Source: Thalassobaculum sp965228445
Lineage (GTDB): Bacteria; Pseudomonadota; Alphaproteobacteria; Thalassobaculales; Thalassobaculaceae
Assembly: GCA_965228445.1 (NCBI GenBank)
Contig: OZ245813.1
Span: forward strand, 1,922,001 to 1,986,000
DNA: 64,000 nucleotides
Direction: 5' to 3'
This document shows, in pieces, positions 58,283 to 64,000 of this stretch. Below the pieces are notes generated by a model. It saw nothing but the letters and a program-made list of their open reading frames with translations, was not told the DNA's origin and made no database searches. The position numbers and the translations under genes were made by a program. Position 1 is the first letter of the stretch. The number at the start of each line of letters is the position of its first letter.

Positions 58283-59471
58283 CATCCACGCACGGGTTAA
58301 AGCCGAGCCGGTAGGCGAGTTCGGCCGGCTCCTCGATGTCCCAGATGACGAAGTCGGCCGCCTTGCCGACCTCCAGCGTGCCGCGTCGCTCGCCCAGCCC
58401 GAGCGCCCGGGCGGCGTTGCGCGTCACCCCGGCCAGCGCTTCCACCGGCGTGAGACCGAACAGCACGCAGCCCATGTTCATGGTGGTCAGCAGCGAGGTG
58501 ACGGGCGAGGAGCCGGGGTTGCTGTCCGTGGCCAGGGCGATCGGCACGCCGGCGTCGCGCAGCCGGGCCACCGGCGGGGCCTGGGTCTCGCCCAGCATGT
58601 AGAACGCGCCCGGCAGCAGGACCGCGACCGTGCCGGCCCGGGCCATGGCGCGCACGCCGACCGGCGACAGGTATTCCAGATGATCGGCCGACAGGGCGCC
58701 CGACGCCGCCGCCAGTTCCGCGCCGCCATAGTCGCTAAGCTGCTCGGCATGCAGCTTGACCGGCAGGTTGAACAGCTTAGCCGCCTCGAATACCCGCTCC
58801 ACCTGCTCCGGCGAGAAGGCGATGCTCTCGCAGAAGGCATCGACCTGATCGACCAGCCCCTGCTCCACGGCGCCGGGCAGCACCTCGTCGCAGACGAAGT
58901 CGATGTAGGCGTCCGCGTCGCCCTCGAACTCCGCCGGCACGGCATGGGCGCCGAGGAAGGTGGTGACTACCTCGACCGGCGCCTCGCGCTCGATCGCCCG
59001 GGCGACCCGCAGCATCTTCAACTCGGTGTCCAGATCGAGGCCGTAGCCCGACTTGATCTCGACGACGGTCACGCCTTCGGCGATCAGCGGCGCCAGCCGC
59101 CGCAGGGCGGAGCGCAGGAGGTCGGCCTCGCTGGCGGCCCGCGTGGAGGCGACCGTCGCACGGATGCCGCCGCCGGCACGGGAGATATCGGCGTAGCTGA
59201 CGCCCGACAGACGTTTCTCGAACTCGCCGGAGCGCTGGCCGCCATAGACCAGGTGGGTGTGGCAGTCGATCAGCGCCGGGGTGACCCAGTTCTGCTCGCC
59301 GCTGTTGCGGACGGCGGCCAGTTCCTCGATCGGCCCCGGCAGCTCACCCCGCGGACCGATCCACGCGATGCGCCCGTCCTTGACACCGATCGCCCCGTCC
59401 TCGATCCGCCCGTATTCGCCGGGCGTCGCGCAGGTGGCGATATCAATGTCGATCCAAAGCGCGTCCCACAT
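58248..59471 (-). CDS. hutI: Imidazolonepropionase
   Basis: A 407-residue amidohydrolase, third enzyme of histidine degradation, which opens 4-imidazolone-5-propionate. Zinc ligands are in ALIDCHTHLVYGGQRSGEFE and LPVKLHAEQLSDYG, and the late Asp in ALATDSNPGSSPVTSLLTTM. VEIKSGYGLDLDTELKMLRV is a family hallmark. No hutH, hutU, hutG or hutF is in the window on either side, so the histidine genes are scattered or the gene is separated from its operon. Confidence 0.95.
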   Translation of the reverse strand: MWDALWIDIDIATCATPGEYGRIEDGAIGVKDGRIAWIGPRGELPGPIEELAAVRNSGEQNWVTPALIDCHTHLVYGGQRSGEFEKRLSGVSYADISRAGGGIRATVASTRAASEADLLRSALRRLAPLIAEGVTVVEIKSGYGLDLDTELKMLRVARAIEREAPVEVVTTFLGAHAVPAEFEGDADAYIDFVCDEVLPGAVEQGLVDQVDAFCESIAFSPEQVERVFEAAKLFNLPVKLHAEQLSDYGGAELAAASGALSADHLEYLSPVGVRAMARAGTVAVLLPGAFYMLGETQAPPVARLRDAGVPIALATDSNPGSSPVTSLLTTMNMGCVLFGLTPVEALAGVTRNAARALGLGERRGTLEVGKAADFVIWDIEEPAELAYRLGFNPCVDVIRAGVPTLVG

Positions 59472-59597
59472 CGTCCAGCCCCCACCTGCCGATTGCCCGC
59501 AGAGCCTATGGCGTCCGCCGAGGGCCTGCCAAGGCTTGTGATGCCGGCCCGGCGGGGCCAGGATGCGGCCGGTCCCATCCGAAACAAGGAATCCCCC

Positions 59598-59924
59598 ATG
59601 GCGACGCCCGAATTCATCGATGCCGACACCCTGGCCGCCTGGCTGGAAGACGGCTCGGTCGACCTGATCGACGTGCGCGAGGAGGCGGAATTCGCCCAGG
59701 CCCGGATCCCCGGCTCCCGGCTGATCCCGCTGTCCGGCTTCGATCCGTCGGCGGTGGAGCTGCCGGCGGACAAGAAGGTGGTGTTCCACTGCAAGAGCGG
59801 CGTGCGCTGCGGCCATGCGGCCGACCGGATGATCGCCAGCGGCAGCGACCGGCAGTTCTACCGGCTCCAGGGCGGCATCATGGCCTGGTTCCAGTCTGGC
59901 CATCTGGTGGAACCCGGAGCCTGA
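59598..59924 (+). CDS. Rhodanese-domain sulfurtransferase
   Basis: A 108-residue single rhodanese domain. VDLIDVREEAEFAQARIPGS is the conserved substrate-side loop, and Cys65 in VVFHCKSGVRCGHAA is the persulfide-forming cysteine with a CKSGVR active loop. It would pass sulfane sulfur to an acceptor such as cyanide, sulfite or thioredoxin. It lies upstream of TIGR02186-type, USP and SoeA-like genes, which suggests a shared sulfur theme, though a 266-bp gap separates them. Confidence 0.92.
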   Translation: MATPEFIDADTLAAWLEDGSVDLIDVREEAEFAQARIPGSRLIPLSGFDPSAVELPADKKVVFHCKSGVRCGHAADRMIASGSDRQFYRLQGGIMAWFQSGHLVEPGA

Positions 59925-60190
59925 CCGACCATCTCTGCTAAGACCCTCAAATAAATAAACCTTTCAAGATCCGCGGGATGGGTGTAGGGATATTTCGTCG
60001 TCCCCCGCCCACGCGGTGGGGCGCGATGTCGTTTCAGCCGGCGGACACCATCGACGCACGCACTTGTCGGCCCGCCGGACCTCAGTCCTCCTTGGATCGG
60101 GCGCCTGATGCATCTCCTTCTGCCCCTCGCCGAGCTGTCGGTGATCGAGTTCCCGATTCCGGGAACGGGCGGATTGATGAGGCCGGGTCG

Positions 60191-60943
60191 ATGACCGGGC
60201 GCATCCTGCTGTTCCTGGGCCTGGCCGCCGGGCTGATCGGCGACATCCCCGTCCGGGCGCAGCAGGACCTCGTCGCCGATCTGAGCGATCATCTGGTCGC
60301 GATCACCACCGGCTTCACCGGCGCCGACGTGCTGCTGTTCGGCGCGGTGGAGGGCGAAGGCGAGATCGTCGTCACCGTCACCGGCCCGCGCAGCGACGTC
60401 ACCGTGCGGCGCCAGGAGCGCGTCGTCGGCGTCTGGGCCAACGTCGAATCGGTGACCTTCACCCATACGCCCTCGTTCTACGCCGTCGCCTCGACGGAGC
60501 CGCTGGAGAACGTCGCCAACGCCGACATCCGCCAGCGCCAGGAGATCGGCATCGAAAACCTGTTCCTGCGGCCGGACGATCCCGACGTGGATCCGGGCAC
60601 CGCGGCGATCTTCCGGGCGGGGCTGATCCGCAACAAGCAGGCGGCCGGCCTGTTCTCCGAGGACGTGCTGCCGATCACCGTTCTGTCCAACCGGCTGTTC
60701 CGCACCCGCATCCATCTGCCGGCGAACGTGGTGACCGGCACCTATACCGTCGCCGTCTATTTCCTGCGCGACGGGTCGGCCGTGCACGCCCAGACCACGC
60801 CCCTGGTGGTGTCCAAGACCGGGATCGGCGCCGATATTTTCCTGTTCGCCCATGGCAGCTCCGCCGCCTATGGTGTGCTCGCGATCATCATCGCCATCGC
60901 TGCGGGTTGGCTCGCGGCATGGATCGGTCGTAAGGTCGGGTGA
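60191..60943 (+). CDS. TIGR02186-type membrane-anchored protein (TauE-associated family)
   Basis: A 250-residue protein with a signal peptide or first helix (ILLFLGLAAGLIGDIPVRA, about residues 4-22), a periplasmic domain and a C-terminal helix (GVLAIIIAIAAGWLAAWIG). LVADLSDHLVAITTGFTGAD and GEGEIVVTVTGPRSDVTVRR match the family often found beside TauE/SafE sulfite or sulfoacetate exporters. No TauE gene is present in the window. The ATG at 60191 is chosen for the signal sequence. The 266-base gap before it holds only a short hairpin (60149-60166). Confidence 0.8.
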   Translation: MTGRILLFLGLAAGLIGDIPVRAQQDLVADLSDHLVAITTGFTGADVLLFGAVEGEGEIVVTVTGPRSDVTVRRQERVVGVWANVESVTFTHTPSFYAVASTEPLENVANADIRQRQEIGIENLFLRPDDPDVDPGTAAIFRAGLIRNKQAAGLFSEDVLPITVLSNRLFRTRIHLPANVVTGTYTVAVYFLRDGSAVHAQTTPLVVSKTGIGADIFLFAHGSSAAYGVLAIIIAIAAGWLAAWIGRKVG

Positions 60944-60991
60944 GCGATCGGGCTCGAGCGATCGGGCTCCGGGGGTCAGGGTCGAGCGGAC

Positions 60992-61474
60992 ATGAGCGAG
61001 ACGGCGGAAGATACTCAACGCGTATTCCTCGTGGTCGTGGACGACAGCGAAGAACTGAACGTCGCGCTGCGGTTCGCCTGCCAGCGCGCCCGTCACACGG
61101 GCGGCAGGCTGGCCCTGTTCCGCAATGTCGAGCCCGTGGAATTCCAGCACTGGATGGGCGTCGGCGAACTGATGCGCGAGGAGGCGCGGCAGGAGGCCGA
61201 AGCGCTGCTCGAGCGGGTCAGCCAGCAGGTCATCGACCTCTCCGGCTCGATTCCGGTGGTCTATATCCGCGAGGGCACCGCGCGGGACGAGTTGCTGAAG
61301 CTGATCGAGGAGGAGCCGTCGATCTCGATCCTGGTGCTCGCCGCCGCCCCGAAGTCCGACAATCCCGGCCCCCTGGTCAGCCATCTGATGACCAAGGCGG
61401 CGTCGCGGCTGCGGATTCCGATCACCATCGTCCCGGGCTCGCTGACCGACGCCGAGATCGACGCGCTGACCTGA
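60992..61474 (+). CDS. Universal stress protein (UspA family)
   Basis: A 160-residue UspA-domain protein. It starts with RVFLVVVDDSEELNVALRFA, the N-terminal strand and helix, and has SILVLAAAPKSDNPGPLVSH before the last strand ITIVPGSLTD. The ATP-binding G-x2-G-x9-G-S/T motif is not intact, so it may not bind ATP. It lies between the TIGR02186-type gene (48 bp) and the SoeA-like gene (101 bp) in one direction, as in several alphaproteobacterial sulfite-oxidation loci that I recall. Confidence 0.88.
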   Translation: MSETAEDTQRVFLVVVDDSEELNVALRFACQRARHTGGRLALFRNVEPVEFQHWMGVGELMREEARQEAEALLERVSQQVIDLSGSIPVVYIREGTARDELLKLIEEEPSISILVLAAAPKSDNPGPLVSHLMTKAASRLRIPITIVPGSLTDAEIDALT

Positions 61475-61575
61475 CCGGGTGACCGGGCTGGGCGACCGGG
61501 CCGGGCCGTACCTTGACCGGTCCTACTGGGGGCTGCGATGCTCGCGGACCATGCTCGTCTAGCCCGGAAGAGGCA

Positions 61576-64000
61576 ATGATCTCAAATCCTCTGGAGACCG
61601 TGAGCGAGGTCGTAGAAACCTCGCCGACCGTCTCCGATTCAGTCTCCTATACGACCTGCTACATGTGCGCCTGCCGGTGCGGGATCAAGGTCCACCTCAA
61701 GGACGGAAAGATCCGGTACATCGAGGGCAACAAGAACCACCCCGTGAACAAGGGGGTTCTGTGCGCCAAGGGGTCCGCCGGGATCATGCAGCACTACTCG
61801 CCGGCGCGGCTGTCGAAGCCGCTGAAGCGGGTCGGCCCGCGCGGCTCCGGCGAGTTCCAGGAGATCGAGTGGGAGGAGGCGCTGTCCACCGCGGCCCAGT
61901 GGCTCGGCGACGTGCGCAAGACCGATCCCCGCAAGCTGGCTTTCTTCACCGGGCGCGACCAGTCGCAGTCGCTGACCGGCTGGTGGGCGAGCCAGTTCGG
62001 CACCCCGAACCACGCCGCCCATGGCGGGTTCTGTTCGGTCAACATGGCGGCGGCCGGGTTATATACGATCGGTGGCTCGTTCTGGGAGTTCGGCGAGCCG
62101 GACTGGGAGCACACCGAATATTTCATGATGTTCGGCGTCGCCGAGGACCACGACAGCAACCCGATCAAGGCCGGACTCGGCCGGATCAAGACGCGCGGCG
62201 CCAAGTTCGTCTCGGTCAACCCGGTGAAGACCGGCTATTCCGCCATCGCCGACGAGTGGATCGGCATCCGCCCGGGCACCGACGGCCTGTTCGTCATGGC
62301 GCTGATGCACGAGCTGCTGAAGGCCCGGCGCGTCGATCTGGACTACCTGGTGCGCTACACCAACGCGCCCTGGCTGGTGATCCAGGATCCTGGGGCCGCC
62401 GATCACGGCCTGTTCGCCCGCGACGCCGACGGCCACCCGCTGTGCTTCGACAAAAAGGCCGGCGCGCTGGCCAATGCCATGCAGGCGGAGGTCGCTCCGG
62501 CGCTGGTCGGCGAGCACGTGCTGGCCGACGGCCGCAAGGCTGTGCCGGCGTTCCAGCTGCTCTACGACCGCTACACGGCCGACGAGTATGCCCCGGATGC
62601 AGTGGCCGAGCGCTGCGGCCTCGACGCCGACCGCATCCGGCGCCTCGCCGCCGAGCTGGCCCATGCCGCCTTCGAGAAGGAGGTGGTGATCGACCAGCCC
62701 TGGACCGACTGGGCCGGGCGGCGGCACGAGAAGATGATCGGCCGGCCGGTCGCCATGCACGCCATGCGCGGCATCTCCGCCCATTCCAACGGCTTCCACA
62801 CCTGCCGCGCGCTGCACCTGCTGCAGCTCCTGCTGGGCTCGATCGACGCACCCGGCGGCTTCCGCTACAAGCCGCCCTTCCCGCGGCCGGTGCCGCCGCC
62901 GCTGAAGCCGGCGGGCAAGGCCGGGCAGATCGAGCCGGGCAAACCGATGGGCGGCCCGCCGCTCGGCTTCCCGACCTCGCCGGAAGACCTGCTGGTGGAG
63001 GCCGACGGCACGCCACGGCGTATCGACAAGGCCTATTCCTGGGATGCGCCGGTGGCCGCCCACGGCCTGATGCATATGGTGATCCAGAACGCCTGGGCCG
63101 GCGATCCCTACCCGATCGACGTGCTGTTCATGTACATGGCGAACATGAGCTGGAACTCGACGATGAACTCGTCGGGCACCATGAAGATGCTGACGGACAA
63201 GGATCCGGCGACCGGCGAGTACAAGATTCCGAAGATCATCTACTCCGACGCCTATGCCTCGGAGATGGTGGCCTATGCCGACCTGATCCTGCCGGACACC
63301 ACCTATCTGGAGCGCTGGGACTGCATCTCGCTCCTCGACCGGCCGATCTGCGACGCCGATGGGGCGGCGGACTCGATCCGCCAGCCGGTGGTGAAGCCGG
63401 ACCGCGACGTGCGGCCGTTCCAGGACGCGCTGATCGAGATCGGCGTGCGCCTCGGCCTGCCCGGCCTCACCAAGGAGGACGGCTCGCCGAAATATCCCGG
63501 CGGCTATCCCGACTACCTGGCGAACCATGAGCGCGCCCCGGGCGTCGGCCCGCTGGCCGGCTACCGCGGCGTCGACGGCAGCAAGGAGGGCAAGGGCGAG
63601 CCGAACCCGGACCAGCTCCAGCGCTATGTCGACAACCAGTGCTTCTGGCGCCACGAGTTCGCGCCGTCGGAGCGCTACTTCAAGCACGCCAACAAGGAGT
63701 ATCTGGAGAAGGCGGTCTCGCTCGGGCTGATCGGCGCGGCGAACCCGATCATCCACCAGATCTATTCCGAGCCGCTGCAGACCTTCCGCCTCGCCGCCGA
63801 GGGCCATGGCAGCGTCGTCCCGCCGGAACACCATCGCGAGCGGGTGAAGACCTATTTCGACCCCCTGCCGTTCTGGTACGCCCCGTTCGAGGGCGAGGTC
63901 CTGGGCGAGGAGCTGGACCAGTTCCCGATGCACGCCATCACCCAGCGCCCGGCCGCCATGTACCATTCCTGGGGCTCGATGAACGCCTGGCTGCGGCAGA
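61576..64000 (+). CDS. SoeA-like sulfite dehydrogenase molybdopterin subunit (partial)
   Basis: The first 808 residues of a DMSO-reductase-family molybdoenzyme; the end lies beyond the window. GGAAGAGG precedes ATG 61576. There is no Tat signal, so it is cytoplasmic. Cys28, Cys31, Cys35 and Cys63 fit C-x2-C-x3-C-x27-C for a 4Fe-4S cluster, with an extra Cys33. Cys153 in HGGFCSVNMAAAGLY is the expected molybdenum ligand. The sequence resembles SoeA of alphaproteobacterial sulfite oxidisers, which oxidises sulfite with SoeB and SoeC at the membrane; polysulfide/thiosulfate reductase is the alternative. The genes upstream support a sulfur role. Confidence 0.8.
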   Translation, partial: MISNPLETVSEVVETSPTVSDSVSYTTCYMCACRCGIKVHLKDGKIRYIEGNKNHPVNKGVLCAKGSAGIMQHYSPARLSKPLKRVGPRGSGEFQEIEWEEALSTAAQWLGDVRKTDPRKLAFFTGRDQSQSLTGWWASQFGTPNHAAHGGFCSVNMAAAGLYTIGGSFWEFGEPDWEHTEYFMMFGVAEDHDSNPIKAGLGRIKTRGAKFVSVNPVKTGYSAIADEWIGIRPGTDGLFVMALMHELLKARRVDLDYLVRYTNAPWLVIQDPGAADHGLFARDADGHPLCFDKKAGALANAMQAEVAPALVGEHVLADGRKAVPAFQLLYDRYTADEYAPDAVAERCGLDADRIRRLAAELAHAAFEKEVVIDQPWTDWAGRRHEKMIGRPVAMHAMRGISAHSNGFHTCRALHLLQLLLGSIDAPGGFRYKPPFPRPVPPPLKPAGKAGQIEPGKPMGGPPLGFPTSPEDLLVEADGTPRRIDKAYSWDAPVAAHGLMHMVIQNAWAGDPYPIDVLFMYMANMSWNSTMNSSGTMKMLTDKDPATGEYKIPKIIYSDAYASEMVAYADLILPDTTYLERWDCISLLDRPICDADGAADSIRQPVVKPDRDVRPFQDALIEIGVRLGLPGLTKEDGSPKYPGGYPDYLANHERAPGVGPLAGYRGVDGSKEGKGEPNPDQLQRYVDNQCFWRHEFAPSERYFKHANKEYLEKAVSLGLIGAANPIIHQIYSEPLQTFRLAAEGHGSVVPPEHHRERVKTYFDPLPFWYAPFEGEVLGEELDQFPMHAITQRPAAMYHSWGSMNAWLRQ

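Noticed and set aside
60149..60166. GTTCCCG-ATTC-CGGGAAC hairpin as a terminator or riboswitch
   Set aside because: The stem is only 7 bp, no T-run follows, and it lies 25 bases before a start codon without further structure.

Overview
The window is GC-rich chromosomal DNA (by eye roughly two thirds G+C or more) carrying about 50 genes packed on both strands, with no sign of phage, plasmid or insertion sequence. The gene content points to an alphaproteobacterium, probably of the Rhodospirillales type: two PAS_5-type PAS proteins, an IscR with spaced cysteines, a DUF1285 / NUDIX / CCA-transferase block divergent from a MoxR operon, a ligase-associated-type DEXH helicase, and a cytoplasmic SoeA-like molybdoprotein. 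The exact genus is an inference and cannot be fixed from the window.

Layout. 1-2.7 kb: an IclR regulator (cut by the window edge), divergent from an acyl-CoA dehydrogenase, then a methyltransferase. 2.8-4.3 kb: two divergent PAS_5 proteins. 4.4-9.3 kb: a LysR regulator followed by a CaiB/BaiF CoA-transferase, a PaaI-type thioesterase, an MFS transporter and a HAD dehalogenase-like protein. The same pair of T-N11-A boxes precedes both the CoA-transferase and the HAD gene. 9.4-16.3 kb: surface and signalling genes (RTX protein, GT92-type glycosyltransferase, FkbM methyltransferase, PAS histidine kinase). 16.4-20.2 kb: a minus-strand operon iscR - cysteine desulfurase - tenA - mnmA - tRNA-Met, in which the mnmA stop codon lies inside the tRNA. 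20.5-30 kb: housekeeping genes (hydrolase, anmK, tyrS, a large AsmA/DUF3971 protein, glnE). 30-41.5 kb: accessory metabolism and transport (TauD-like dioxygenase, DUF427, DapA-like aldolase plus esterase, Bcp, Tat-exported OpgG/D, an MFS pump divergent from a MerR regulator across a SoxR-box-like palindrome, a Lhr-type helicase, a GNAT, a Gdx/SugE transporter). 42-52.2 kb: hydratase, CCA-transferase, NUDIX, DUF1285, then MoxR - DUF58 - BatA/DUF4159 - GATase-like membrane protein. 52.3-64 kb: a small unknown, LysR-wrbA-pirin, a PilZ protein divergent from an unrecognised 346-residue protein, GST, an orphan ABC ATPase, hutI, rhodanese, a TIGR02186-type protein, a universal stress protein, and the start of a SoeA-like sulfite dehydrogenase.

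Between genes there are at least three families of palindromic repeats, a degenerate tandem array with a 24-25 bp period, and one palindrome that sits in frame inside the helicase gene. The most interesting signals are regulatory: paired LysR-type boxes, a SoxR-type promoter next to a MerR protein that lacks the Fe-S cysteine cluster, an ATTTCA/TGAAAT operator for the IclR protein, and an ACGG-loop hairpin in the leader of the guanidinium-exporter-like gene. Products are assigned by motif reading only; no database search was possible.
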